DNA of 64,000 nucleotides from positions 982,803 to 1,046,802 of the forward strand of contig BCHU01000012.1 in the NCBI GenBank assembly GCA_001599715.1. The letters run 5' to 3'. Origin of the DNA: Phaeotremella fagi. Lineage: Eukaryota > Basidiomycota > Tremellomycetes > Tremellales > Phaeotremellaceae. The position numbers and the translations under genes were made by a program. The stretch's first letter is position 1; every line of letters begins with the position of its first letter. Positions 10,675 through 22,944 of the stretch are shown here, one piece after another. The notes under the pieces are model-generated. The model had not been told where the DNA came from. It ran no database searches and saw only the letters and a program-made list of their open reading frames with translations.

Positions 10675-11952
10675 ATGCCTCCTTGGATCGATCATTTTCG
10701 AAGATCAAAACATTCTCAGTCGTCCCAAACAGCTAATCAACCGGAAACACAACCTATCCCAAGCTCAGGTTTATCTCAGCAAATCCCATTCAATCAATCT
10801 CGACCCTCGGTAAATGCTGCTGATAACAGTTCTTTTCAACAGAATAGTTTAGACGAATACGCATTTCTTTCACTTAACGGAACCAGGGGTGACTATAGTG
10901 AACCATCTTATTTACGAGTTCCAAGGTCTCATGTCAATTCCAATTACACCCATCCCCGCGATATTCAAGAAATCCTATCCAGTTTGAACGAAGTTTCACC
11001 ATCTCCTTCAGATCAGTTCCATCCCATCATGTCCAGCAGTCCAGGTGACAGATCTCTTCCCTCGTCTGGACCAACCATAATGACCATCCAAGAGATTCGG
11101 CAATCGTTAAGAACCGTCGTTAACCCACGTCAACCAAATCCTCTTTCATCGCAAAATCGTCCCAATTTTCAGCAACATTTTCCTCAGGTTTCTCATCCCA
11201 ATAAAATCGAGGTATTCCGTATAACAGATGATGATTTGCGATTACCAGTGCACCAACAGTATTTGAGGGAAAGGTTTAGTCGTGGATTGGGACTTATTTC
11301 CGCCAGACCTCGTTATGCGATAGGTATCCTAGCTCCAGTATCAGATCACCTATCACCTATAACAGATATCCTCGGTCGTAACGGTATTTGGATTTATTCC
11401 AATTTCGGAGATGAATTTTGTGGTAGTCTACCAGAACAAGGGCCGTCCTTAAACGAGATAATTGCTCAAGCTCGACGACATGACACTCCCACCCCCGAGA
11501 TGGAACGTCAAGGATGGACTTCGGATTCACCTTCCAGTATCTCTTCCGGTGGATCATTCCTTTCCAGCTATACTCTAATCAGTATCAGTGATGACAGCGG
11601 TAGTTATCATCTTGAAGGTCTTTCTTGTCCAATTTGTCTTGGTGAATTTATCGATCCAGTCGAAGTTTCCCCCTGTCGTCATGTTTTCTGTAAAAACTGT
11701 ATAGATGAATGGAAAGGTCAACATTTACTTGATGTGAGTGGAGTGTAACAGTAATGACAATACACCCTTCTGATGCCGGCATTTCAGATCTTCAAAGGCG
11801 AGAGAAGAATTCTTTCCAAACCTCAATGTCCTCTGTGCAGGACAGAGATTTTCGCCATCGTACCAGATGATTTCGATTTTATCATGAGTATCCTTCCCTT
11901 GATTCGCTCACGGTTCAATAAATTGGTTAATTCGGAGATGATGGGAATGTGA
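10675..11952 (+). CDS. RING-finger protein, probable E3 ubiquitin ligase
   Basis: Two exons (10675-11733, 11788-11952) give 407 residues. The first 300 are disordered, rich in Ser, Pro, Gln and Asn. The C-terminus carries a RING finger: CPICLGEF, SPCRHVFCKNCIDEW, and then in exon 2 CPLCRTEIFAI. The intron sits inside the RING between the second and third Cys pairs, lengthening that loop (GQHLLDIFKGERRILSKPQ). After the RING is a short helix ending SRFNKLVNSEMMGM. The spacing C-x2-C, C-x-H-x2-C-x2-C, C-x2-C fits a C3HC4 RING. Ubiquitin-ligase activity is inferred from the domain. No membrane segment, and no known orthologue is recognised. Confidence 0.8.
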
Positions 11953-12144
11953 GATTTTCATTGTAGAATATCAGTACTAGTTTCCTATAAAGATTTGGAG
12001 ATGTAGCTTGCCATTATTGTTTTCTATTCTTGTTTTCCACGAAACATTTGTCGGTCTCAACCGAAACAATCATGTGCTTTGTGATTTGACTGTGCAACTT
12101 AGGTTTTGTCACCTTGATACGATGAACACTTTTCATGATCAACG

Positions 12145-12975
12145 ATGTCTGAGCAAGATCGCATAATCCGCTGGGATGAAGAGCTTGAAGAGCCGTACAT
12201 AGCTCTGAAGGAGTATCCTGGATATCGATTTACACCAATGCGACAGGGAGATCCTTCAGATATTGTAAGTCACCTCCGACTGAATGGAATTCTGGTTTGA
12301 CCATGACATATCAGCAACGACTATTTAATATTCCTATGTTACTAGAGCGATCTTATAGTGAACCTCTACCGTATGTTGTGAATCCAAACTTTGATTGATT
12401 TGTCTAAAGTATCTTCTAGGGTTACACCATCTCGCGCAGAAGAGATTGTAAAGGACACCCTGACTCAGACCAAACCTGCTATCGATAGTTTACGATCATC
12501 ATTAATCTTATCTTCTGAACCCACTCATATTCTAGGATTTCCATGGCGTTGTATCAGGAATGAAACTGGGAAAGTGATCGGAACGATACGAAGTGCACCT
12601 TTCGAGTTTAATCAGAGAAGATTGGACGTCAATCAAATGATGGCTTTACCACCTCAAGACCAAGAATGGATTATAGGGTATAAATTAGATCCAGAATACC
12701 AGGGTAAAGGAATCATGAGAGCGTTCACGAGAGTTGTTTTAGATCATTGGGTGAAGGAATGGATGAATGTCGGTCAAATCGTTGCTGTAAGTTTTGTACT
12801 TATTTCAACAATTCCGTTTTGTGGTATTGATGGACGGTAGGGTATCGAAACTGATAACAAAGCATCGGAGAAAGTCGCTTCATCCTTGGGTTTCGTTCAA
12901 GAATTGATCATGAGCATACCGTTTCCTGATGGGAAGTTGAGAGAGATTGGTCATTGGGTTAAAACTGTTTCGTAA
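12145..12975 (+). CDS. GNAT-family N-acetyltransferase (RimJ/RimL-like)
   Basis: Four exons (12145-12264, 12315-12370, 12420-12786, 12841-12975) give 225 residues. The acetyl-CoA-binding core is visible: IGYKLDPEYQGKGIMRAFTR (motif A, with the Q/R-x-x-G-x-G/A variant QGKGIM), followed by GIETDNKASEKVASSLGF, the usual motif B that positions the next helix, and a C-terminal strand FVQELIMSIPFPDGK. This layout is that of the RimJ/RimL type (Acetyltransf_3), which includes protein N-terminal, ribosomal and small-molecule acetylases. The substrate cannot be predicted. Confidence 0.8.
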
Positions 12976-13598
12976 TTGTAGAGTCATAATTACGATTTGA
13001 CTGCCGTTACGTTACGATTTATAATAGAAGTACTTACATTTTGTGAAAACACTCTTTTTGATATAGTATACATCTGTTCACTTGCTTATCTAGAACAGCC
13101 AGGTGCTCAAAAGACATTCAGGAATCTCCAGGAGCAGAGTAACTTCAATGTATCCTCCGATGGGGGATTCTCCCATGGAAAAAATTACATGCTCTAGGAA
13201 CGACACTTGAACTTTCTCAGCAGAGACTTCTCAGCAGAGACTCCCCATCACACTTCAACCCAACAGGCACTTGCACAACTTCTGGAAAAGTGAATAAGAT
13301 ATTGAAACTGATTGATGTCTCCGAACAAAAGCAAATATGACATGACATGTGGGTTGCCACGAAACTCATCGGAAATGACTGTCCAACGATACATGTCAAC
13401 ATTTCGACGAGTACGCCCTTGACAGCTGAAAGTCGATCTTTCGCTTTAAAAGATGAAGTTTCTGAATTTTACATTTCGCTTCCTGTTGGACATCAACATC
13501 GAAAATGTCTTCGTTAGAGATGAGCACGATCTATAAAGAACATTGAGGGATTCAATATGAAAACACTCTTCAACTTCTTTTTCCCTATAATTCTTACC
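12976..13598. other. intergenic with a 14-bp direct repeat
   Basis: No gene seen. TTCTCAGCAGAGAC occurs twice in tandem at 13214-13227 and 13228-13241. The rest is the upstream region of the small secreted protein. Confidence 0.5.
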
Positions 13599-14013
13599 AT
13601 GAGATTCTCAATTTTCGTCACTCTAGTCAGCATACTTGCTGTCAATGCTGCACCACTAGCTGCACCAGCTGTTGAAGGTGCCATATCCCTTCCAACCAGA
13701 CATGACGGTAGTGCGTTGTCCAATGCTGAATTAATTGCCAGGGGATTACCAACCAGAGATAACGGTAGGTCCACGATTTCGCTTGATTGAAATCCTATGG
13801 TCGGACACGTTGACTCACTCTGATCTCAGGTATCCAAACACTCAAGAGAGCGATTCAAGATACTCGTGATGATGGGATGACTAACGCTGAGAGAATCGTT
13901 CGTGGGTTACCACCAAAGAAACCAAAGAGATTGCATGATGCCACCAGACCCCGATGTGAGTCAACTCTCAAAGTAATAGACTGATTGTTGAAGCTCCTGC
14001 GCCTTCTATATAA
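13599..14013 (+). CDS. small secreted protein with repeated NAE-RGLP motif
   Basis: Three exons (13599-13764, 13830-13955, 13994-14013) give 103 residues. A clear signal peptide (MRFSIFVTLVSILAVNA) is followed by Ala/Pro-rich sequence and two copies of a motif: LSNAELIARGLPTRD and MTNAERIVRGLPPKKPKR, each split from the next by an intron-bounded segment. The second copy ends in a basic cluster suited to kexin-type processing. Similar (T/S)NAxRxARGLPP motifs are known in many basidiomycete small secreted proteins of unknown function. An in-frame ATG at 13557 would add a hydrophobic stretch; 13599 gives the better signal peptide. The last splice is uncertain: without it the protein would end RCESTLKVID. 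Confidence 0.6.
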
Positions 14014-14727
14014 GCTCCCCAAACATCTTAGAGACTTTCGTAAATGGTCGTACATTCACTTTCACATTTAACATCCAAGTCGTTTTACGGACCTTTATTT
14101 CGCTTTATTCCCTTTTTTGTTGTCTTCGCTCTCGTGGCCCTCCTTACTTTCGCCATAGACTAGTTTCAAGTCCCTTCCTTCCTTCTTCTCCTTTCTTTCC
14201 CTCAACCGTCACTTTAGAACAATGATACCAAAAATACCCATATTCCCATTATGAAACACTTTACGTGAGTCCGAGCCACAGGTGATGAATCGATCGAGGA
14301 ACGCCTCTCTTTGATCCGAGCTCTGAGATGCTCTAGAGATTGTCACCTGTTTCAAGCTAACGAATATCCGAAAGGAGGTGTGAGCTTCACTACAAGGTAC
14401 GTAGGTGGTAACGAGGGAGGTTGTTGACATCTCAATCCCGCTGGGTTCTCGTGAATAGTTATATTTATTCTTTCCTCCTTTATCTTTCTTCTTATACTCA
14501 TACTCATACTGTAACTTATATACCCAACATCAAATAGCATCGAGCTGCATCTCGAACGACTAACTGCATCACATTCTTTTGAAAAAACATACTGTATATG
14601 TACATCACGTTATTCTATAGATACAATTCATTCTAGTCCTTTGTTTATCAACAGCTACCATTGACCCCTTTTTTTCGTACCAACTTATTATTCTTCACTG
14701 TCAAATTCAATAGACCAATCATTGCAA
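14014..14727. other. intergenic
   Basis: C/T-rich and A/T-rich upstream sequence of the next gene, with a TACTGTA at 14590-14596. No credible coding frame. Confidence 0.5.
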
Positions 14728-16084
14728 ATGTCTCAAAACCAATCATCGAAATTATCACCAGGGCGACCTCCGATCACACCCCCAAGATCACCTTCCCAAT
14801 TTCAAACTTCTCCAAATCGAACACCAAATTCCCCACTTCGTCCACGTACTCCTCAACAGAATTCCAACCAACCACCTTCAGACGCTTTCTCCCCTGCTCG
14901 ACCAGGTTATCCTCATAGCCCACCTCGTGAGATCCATCAGCGAGAATCAACTGCCCCGTTATCTTCGATTGGGTTAAACCTGTTATCGAATGATGTGTTT
15001 GATGATGACGAAGAGGAAGAGGTTATAAAATTCACGAATCATTCTACTAACGGTACCTCAAGTCCTTTACCTATTTTTAAACCGACAAACGAGAAAAAGG
15101 GTTATGGGGATGTAGATAATGATTCTATCATTGGACGATCTCAAAGTTTCGAAGTTGAAATTAGGGATGGCTCGAGGAGAGTGACTTTTTATGAAGATGT
15201 CTCAATCCATTCACCGTCCAGACAGGTTCAGCCACATTCCAATTCATCACATTCACCTTTACAATTCCAATCTTCTTCACAGGATGGTAATCGTAATCAA
15301 CCTCTACAACCTATTATATCTATCTCTAAACCTCACTTGAGAGATATGGGTACATCATCTCAACAGTTTCCTGTTCCTTCACCTAATCAACAGGATAACA
15401 ACAATTCTCTTAAAATCAACACAGCTCAACGTCCAAAGATAACTACATCAGTTCACGTTCTTCCACCGCCGTTCTCACCCATCTCACCGATGTTAGCAGC
15501 CCCTCCCCAATCTCATCTCTCACTTTCATCCAGAACCAACGATATCCCAGGATTCTCCCCTCCAAGATCACCCTTCGCATCACCGCCTAATTCTAGTCCT
15601 TCAGGATCGGAGAACGCAAGTATCACAGGGTTCGATGTTTTAGTCGAAAAGAAAGCTTTGTTCAGAGGTGGTGAAGAAGAATTGATGACTCCCTTTTCAC
15701 CTAGGAAAGGTGGGATTGGGGGTCATCCTAGAATCGGGAGAAATGGTGGTTCGGGTCAGAGAGGGGTTAGTGGAGTTGATTTTTGGAAGAGATTCAGTGT
15801 TAGTGTTAGGATTGATGCTGCTATGAGGGATGGGAAAGATGAGTAAGTTTCATTACTTTGAAAAATTTTCGTTAGTTTAAATATACTGATCTCGTCGTTC
15901 TAGCTCCTGGCTCGCGAGAGAACAGAAGAAGAAGAGTTGCATCACAAAGACAATCTATTTCACTCTTTTATTGGTGAGTAACTTTTCTGAGTGATATGTC
16001 ACCTACACGACTAACATCTTCAAGGTTGCGTTGATCATCGGTGGTGTCGTAGCTGTCGTTGTCATACGTCAAAACTCACATTAA
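14728..16084 (+). CDS. Ser/Pro-rich tail-anchored membrane protein
   Basis: Not recognised. Three exons (14728-15842, 15904-15973, 16025-16084) join to 414 residues. About 370 residues are disordered, rich in Pro, Ser, Asn and Gln, with repeated SP motifs (SPGRPP, PRSPSQ, FSPPRSPF, TPFSPRKGG) typical of CDK/MAPK target sequences. A short acidic run (FDDDEEEEVIKF) lies near residue 95. The C-terminus has a basic stretch (REQKKKSC) and one hydrophobic helix (IYFTLLLVALIIGGVVAVVV) ending RQNSH, so the bulk should face the cytosol in a tail-anchored or type II orientation. Function unknown. Confidence 0.7.
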
Positions 16085-16947
16085 ATCTTTGATATCCAAT
16101 CACCATTATCGATTTGGTTTATACCTCCATCGTTTCTTGATACCTCACATACCTTAGATGTCAATCTCACTTTAATCTCATCGTATACCTTTATCTTTTA
16201 TTTTATACTCTCTATAACTTATACCTTCATAAATTACCCTAGTCTGAGTCGAGGGATGCATGGACAATTAGCATTTGGAGTGGTGGGAAGTAGATGATGA
16301 ATTTGCCACTTGAATCGTTGAGCTGAAACAGCGTTACTGTAATTCATTTGCTGCTTTTAAGTCCATTGAATTCCCTGAGCTGAGACTAGCCATCCATCGG
16401 ATACAGTATCAGCACAGTAAATCGTATTTCATAAACATCGTCTCTCTTCATCCTATATTACAGTACTCTATACTCTCCACACCACATCCACACCATCCAT
16501 ACCTCGAATCCTGTGGATAATCACTGTACGACCCCCCCTCCATCCCCAAGCTCAATCGGGTAAACATCTTCATTTTCATTTCCAATAAAATCCCTAATAA
16601 GGAGGCGTTCACCCTTGGAAGAACAACAATCGTAAACTTTATTGATAGTACGTTAACTAAAATCTATCTTTACCTGCTATTGTTCTCCAAACATTGTTAA
16701 GCTAACTTATTGTTCTTCAAAGCGAGTTGAAGTCTAGACCCCGAAAGGAAGGCTTAGGAAAAGAACAATAAGATTAAAACCACAAGTAATAAAAAAGGGA
16801 TCAAAAAACTTGAAACGCCAAATACCTCCAAGCGATCCCATCTAATCCATCAACGATCAACCAAGGACAAAATCCAACGGACAGTGCTGCGCCCCCCCAC
16901 CCCCCAACCCCCTTCCTCTGCTCTCTCCCCCCTCCCCCCTTTCAATC
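16085..16947. other. intergenic, long C/T-rich leader
   Basis: No gene seen. Two TACAGTA sites occur (16402-16408 and 16459-16465). A C-rich tract at about 16890-16940 directly precedes the next ATG and is probably 5' UTR. Confidence 0.5.
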
Positions 16948-19900
16948 ATGTCAACGAGAACTTCTCGTAATAAACAAAGTCAAATTCAAAAACAAAGTTC
17001 AGCTCAGACTTCGAGTGGTGATAGTGGGAACGTTAATGGTGGTACTGGTACTGGTAGTGGTGGTGTTGGGACTCATCCACCTATGTTACCTGGTGTTGGT
17101 GGTGGTGGTATTGATAATAGCAAAAGGAGTGACTTCCCGGTTGTCCACCCGTGAGTTAGATGAAACACTGTGTGGTGTGGTGTGGTGTGGTGGTGTGGTG
17201 TGGTGTGACAATTAATCTATTATGAACCGTGCTGACATTAACTCGTCTCTTGTCTACTTGTTATCCATTGCATTCCTTTAACGCTACCCTGTATAATCAC
17301 ACTCAATCACAATAATCTACAACACCGCTCGGATCCATATATTATATATTATCTACTATTAATTCCCACCATAACGACCATCTCATTCTCATTCATCCTA
17401 TCTTAATCTTATCATATCACCGTCAACATCTATACATTATCCCTCCCCCACCTCCCTCCCTACCAACAATGTCAACTACAATAATATATCAATCTCCAAC
17501 ACCTTCACTCGCCGCTCCTTTCCAATTCGTCTCGCATCCTTCCCATTCGCACCCACATCCACAACCAACTCTCACCCCTACAACTCCATTATCCATAACG
17601 ACACCAACGACATTTACCGTTTCCCGACCTGAACTTGGTAATCGTAGAACGTCGTCTCTCAGAGATCCTTTACCGAACGCAACACCGTCTGCAGGTAGAT
17701 CAATGGAACCAGACGAAGAGAGTCAAGCCGATGATGAATTGTACGATGAAGAAGAAGATGTACCACCACCTGTCCACGTTCGACCTCCTCCACCTTCAGC
17801 ACCGAGTCTCTCTGCTTTAATTCCTAGACCACCAGTTGGTAAAACTAGAGGTAGACCTTTAGGTGTTTCCGCACCATCTACCATCCCCCGTACCAAACGA
17901 GCTGCCCCCCGTGAGAGGTGAGTCTTCGTTGCTTCCTTTCGTTTCCAGACTCTCCTTCCATCTTGAACCCCTTCCCAACCTATTGATCAAGGTTACCTTT
18001 GATCTTATCACTTTATCATCACAGACATCCTTTATTTCCCTTGACGTCGTATCACCGCCTAAAGCGGTTCGTACACCAACCAATTTATCCCATCCCTTTC
18101 ATCCTTCGAAGACATAGGACCCTCGCTACAGCGAGATGTTGTCAAGTTTCACGAAGACCACTCGTGGTGTCTGAACTTTCTGTAACGCTTAATCTCCGTG
18201 TATGGGCTTCCAACTCCTTCATGTCTGACTTTCTGTGTGATCTTTCTATACTATATCATCCCTTTGGATTCATCGAGTTTTACTTGTTAATTGTCCTTCT
18301 AATCATTTCATCGAGCTGTGCGATCGAGTTTTTCGGGACTTTGTCTAGACTCTTATCTACATCTCACTTATCAATTTTGTTTGAGAGCTGACGATGAAAA
18401 CTGCTTGTTTCTGCTATCTCACACCACCACCAACACGACTTTCCTCTATGATCCCAAAATCAACTCCAAACTCACCATTACTTCATCCCACCCCAAATCC
18501 GGCTGTACTCCCTCAACGTCTTGTCGCTGCTATGTCAAACGGTTCTGCTTGTCGACGAAAACACAGCGCTGCTCAAGATGACAACAATCAATCACCGAAT
18601 TCCCGCCAAGACAAGAAACGTAGGACTGTTCGAACCGTTGTCTCAAGACCGTCTGTTAATGGAGGAGGAGAAACGAATTTGGTCTCACCCGCTAAAACTC
18701 AAAATTCAGGTGAAGCTCCTGATTCACCACCTGACTCTGGTAGTCAAGATTTTCAACAAATAGGTTTCAGATCAAATAGATTCTCAAACGGTGGTCCACC
18801 TGGTGGTTTGGCTCCTATCAAACCTATAGGTTTCGCGGCTGGTAGAGAATCTAGAAAGGAAGATGGTGGATTGGACGTTCAGATTCCAAGTCCTGTTGTT
18901 ATGGGATTTGATTTCAAGAAAATTGACGAAGATCAATTGAAGACTGTAGGTATCATTGGTTCTTATAAAGACAGATGCTAATGCTTTATAGGTTCGAGAC
19001 ACTTTATCTATCAAAGAACAACAGCAAGCTCTTATCGCTCAGAGAAGACGTGAAGTTGCTGCATCAACACCAAGTACTCCTAAAGAAATGACTTTCAAGG
19101 GATGGACACCTAAAGATGGTAACAGTGCAGGACCTGGAGGTGGAGGTGGTGTGGGCGTCATTGGCGAAACAATCACTTTGCCTTTGCAAGGGGGAAGTGT
19201 TGGTAGAAGACGAGAGAAGACGAAAGATCGCGTGGAACGATTAAGCATCGTCACCAATACTGGTGACAAGGAAATCGGAATGGGCTCCAAGGTAAGTGGA
19301 GGTTTCTTCGTGAGAATCAAAGGATCGATGTTGTCAGTTGTCGGCGAATTCGCAAGCCTTCTCTGAAGACTTCTTTTTTTCTTTCTGGCCTTCAAACACT
19401 TCCGATTCTCGTGGTTAAATAGATTGGAACCATCTCACTAACTCGTTTGTAGTCCGCCCCACTTAATCAGAATCTCTCGTCTCAACAAGCATCTTCACCA
19501 CGCGAACCACCTTCTGGATCGCAAACTGCTATTTTACCTCCGACCAGATCTCAACAATATCCACCAACTTCTAACGATCCTCGTACAGCACCCATATCCC
19601 ATACCAGAACAAGAACTGACGAAGACGATATTGGTCGTTTACCAGCTAGTCAACAACAACAGCAACAACAACACGCATCAATGCTTGGTATTTCAAACCG
19701 TTCACGTCCAGGTTATCCTGGAGCTGTACCACTCAGTGCTCGACAATTGAGTGGCGACAGAAGGGTTTTCACTGTTCCCACACATACAGCTGCTGGTGGT
19801 AGATTCGATACGTCACCTGGCGAACGTGAACGAGGAGTTGCTCATTCAGCCCAAACAGCGCAATTAACGAGAACGTCTAATGGTAGAATAACTCAATCCG

Positions 19901-20439
19901 GTTATCCTCCAACATCATCAACTCCATCGCCACCACGACCTCATCCACATCATAACCCAGCACCAGGTTCAAGAAGAGAGGCCTTCCTCCTACCTTTCAA
20001 CCAGCTTTATGATCTCCTTTCACAAACCGAGACACTTCGTTTCAGTCTTCAAGATCTGTTAGTCCGACATGAGAGTGCTTACAACAATCAAGTTGGGGCT
20101 ATGAACGAGTTCAAAGGTACAGCGGCTGCGGCTGCTACTTTGGTTGGGACACTTCAACAATCGGCTGATAGTATCAAAGAAATGGTTCGTTATGAAATCG
20201 GAAGAGCTTTAGAGGCTCATGATGCGAAACGTCAAGTTGTTGGTAACGGTGGTAAGACAGCAGATAAAACTAATGGCGACAATGACGAAGTCGTCATGGA
20301 AGATCAATCGAATAGTAAAAAAATCGACGTCGATAAACAAGAAGTTAAAGATCTTCAAGATAGAATTTCGAAGTTAGAGGAGAAGTTGGATGGGTATTTG
20401 AAGAGGGAAGAAGAGTCAAACATTGTTGTTATGGGTTAG
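16948..20439 (+). CDS. large disordered protein with C-terminal coiled coil
   Basis: Not recognised. My preferred model is five exons (16948-17150, 17648-17917, 18567-18945, 18992-19291, 19453-20439), all phases matching, for 712 residues. The protein is Gly/Ser/Thr/Pro-rich and disordered through about residue 520. It has an acidic patch (DDELYDEEEDV), a basic patch (QDKKRRTVRTV), a poly-Gln run (near 19655-19675) and a PPPPSAPS stretch. The C-terminal 180 residues are helical (FLLPFNQLYDLLSQTETLRF) and end in a coiled coil (LQDRISKLEEKLDGYLKREEE). A nuclear or regulatory role is a guess from composition. Introns 1 and 2 are 497 and 649 nt, ten times the local norm. Alternative starts inside them (ATG at 17469 or 18394) are open and in frame, so the N-terminus needs transcript data. 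Confidence 0.6.
17170..17207 (+). repeat. GTGTG microsatellite in intron 1
   Basis: Imperfect tandem TGTGG/TGG units within the first intron of the large disordered protein gene, shortly after the donor site. Confidence 0.8.
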
Positions 20440-21534
20440 TTGGTTGAATTCGGTTAAACCCCAATCTTTGTGGATATTGGTATGGTTGGGTTTGGTTTTT
20501 GGTCTTCGGGTGTTTACATATGTTTTGTTGGGTTACTCATACCCTTGTATCCTTTGATTATCATATCCAGACGTCGACATCAACTTGACTACATTTTTCT
20601 CATTTTTTTCGATCAAGATCAGAACTTTTCTATTCAAACGCTTTGTTCATATTTTTCAAACTTTACTTTTACTCATAGTATACTCTACTTTCGCTTTTAC
20701 ATATTTCATTTAATTTTGTGGAAATTGAAATTTTTGGGAATGAGGAAGGGAATGGGAACGGTGTGAATGCAGTATTATTGTAACCTATGGTTCGAGGGTG
20801 ATGCAGACGATCAAAAGTAAAAGTCAATGACTCTGAAGTATCCAAGTGTTGCAAGTGATCGGGTCGAGGTTGCACCATCTTGTAACCAAGTTACTGATCT
20901 TAAGCGAAAACGAGTGATCGGCATATTGTTCTTACGCACTGACATGGATCTATTCCTTTCCATAAATAGAAGTTCTTTCATATACAGTACTTATATGACC
21001 GTTGAGGGGATTTGGATTTTTGAGGATTAGAAGGACGAAAGATGCAAGATCAAGAGTACTCGTAGGTCAAATGAGGTCTTTTGGCTGTGGCTCGCTCTCG
21101 CACTGGTCGTCGCACTCTTTCCCTTTTTTGATTGTGTCTTTTGCTTGTGTCTTTAGGTTTTGATTTTAGTTTTGGTTGATTGAAGATGCATGGATGCATT
21201 GAATATGAATGAACTGTGTGGATGCATGCATGAATGAGTGAATGAATGTATGGTCTTAGCCATATGCTTGACCTTGTAGAGCATTCAGTTCAGTAGTGCA
21301 AAGTAGTACTCGTACACTGGTAATGAAAAGGGGGGAGCAAATAAAGTGAGTATTCATCTACATCCTTTGATGAGTACCCTCACGGTCATGACCGTTTTTA
21401 GATGTTGCTATTCAAATTCATTCTATTGGTGGAGAGGGAGTAGTGTGGTACAGGTAGATTTATAACTACTACCATTTAACATATATATACTCTACTCTCT
21501 TCATCACTCTTCATTCTTATCCCCCCACCCCACA
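20440..21534. promoter_or_regulatory. intergenic, ZIP gene upstream region
   Basis: No gene seen in 1.1 kb. It holds the 3' flank of the coiled-coil protein gene, a TACAGTA (20983-20989), several ATGCATG/TGAATGAATG short repeats near 21186-21250, and a TATATATA box-like run at 21482-21489, about 50 bases upstream of the ZIP start. Confidence 0.5.
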
Positions 21535-22944
21535 ATGTCAGACACTCAAGACCCAACTTCAGACCCAACAGCAACAACCACACCAGACGACACAACCTCA
21601 GATCCATGTGCCATCGACAACAGTTCAGATAACTTCAATCTAAGGATCGGTTCAATTTTCGTCATCCTGGTTACAAGTCTTATTGGAACTCTTCTACCAC
21701 TAGTTCTGCGACAAAGCAAGATAGTTCCTAGATATGTTTTCGAGTTTGCAAAATTTTTCGGTTCGGGTGTACGTCTCGTCTAATTTCAATTTTGTATCCT
21801 ATATTGACAACAAGATTATAGGTTATCATCGCAACCGCCTTCATTCATCTTTTAGCACCTGCTTTCGATGAACTAGGTAGTGAATGTTTAAGTGGTGCTT
21901 GGACAGATTATGTACGTTGGCTACTCAACAGCTAGTTAGATCATTACACTAACACTATCACAGGATTGGGCACCTGCACTAGCAATGGCAGCAGTTTACG
22001 GTATCTTCTTCGCCGAAATCGCAGCCTACAGAATCGGTACCAAAAGATTAGAAAAGTTAGGTATAGCCTATAGTTCACATAACGACGATGCCACCGACGC
22101 CCATGCTCATAACCATCAACACGATCCACCATTGAACGTTGACACCTCTGCTCCAGAGGCACCTCATCATGGTCATCCTTCAACCGTCCATGGTCACGGT
22201 CATGACCATGGTATCAACGAAAAGGAGAGAGATATCGAGAACGCTTCTTCGGACGATAACTCTACTCTCAATCATCTGCCTAGTCAAGCTGAAGCTGCTG
22301 CTCAACTTATCGCTGTTGCTGTTTTGGAATTCGGTGTCATCTTACACAGGTATGTTATGGATTATCTGTGCGAGGGACGTATACTTATACTTCACCTAGT
22401 GTCATTATCGGTCTCACCCTTGCCGTCAACTCCGAATTCATCACCCTATTCATCGTCATCATCTTCCATCGTAAGCCAAATCTCCTCTACACAAACAGAT
22501 AAATCTAACAAACCACACAGAAATGTTCGAAGGCCTAGGTCTAGGATCCCGTCTATCCGGCTTAAACCTCCCCTCAAAACTCTGGTGGGCAAGATACCTC
22601 GCCGGTATCCTCTATTCCATCTGTACACCAATCGGAATCGCCATCGGTCTAGGTGTCAGAGACACTTACAACGGTAACGGTGCTACTGCCAACATAGTCT
22701 CCGGTGTTTTAGACGCTACTTCAGCTGGTATCTTGCTTTACACCGGTTTAGTTGAATTGCTCGCACACGAGATTCTACTTAATCCAAGAATGATGAAGAG
22801 TTCGAATAAACGTTTGACTTATATCTTCTGCTGTATCTTACTTGGTTCGGGCTTGATGGCTTTACTTGGTAGAGTGAGTTCAATCAATTTGTTTGACGAA
22901 GGTTGTTTTACTGATTCGCGTTTACTTTCCTTTAGTGGGCTTGA
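21535..22944 (+). CDS. ZIP-family zinc transporter
   Basis: Six exons (21535-21768, 21822-21911, 21964-22349, 22400-22470, 22521-22873, 22936-22944) give 380 residues with eight predicted membrane helices. The final coding exon is only Trp-Ala-stop. The His-rich cytosolic loop between TM3 and TM4 is present (HAHNHQHD, HHGHPS, HGHGHDHG). TM4 and TM5 carry the metal-binding motifs HSVIIGLTLAV and HQMFEGLGLGSR. The TM2 motif is GVIIATAFIHLLAPAFDEL. The protein should import Zn(II), possibly Fe(II), at the plasma membrane and resembles fungal Zrt1/Zip1 types. The N-terminus is Thr/Asp/Pro-rich and short. Confidence 0.93.
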
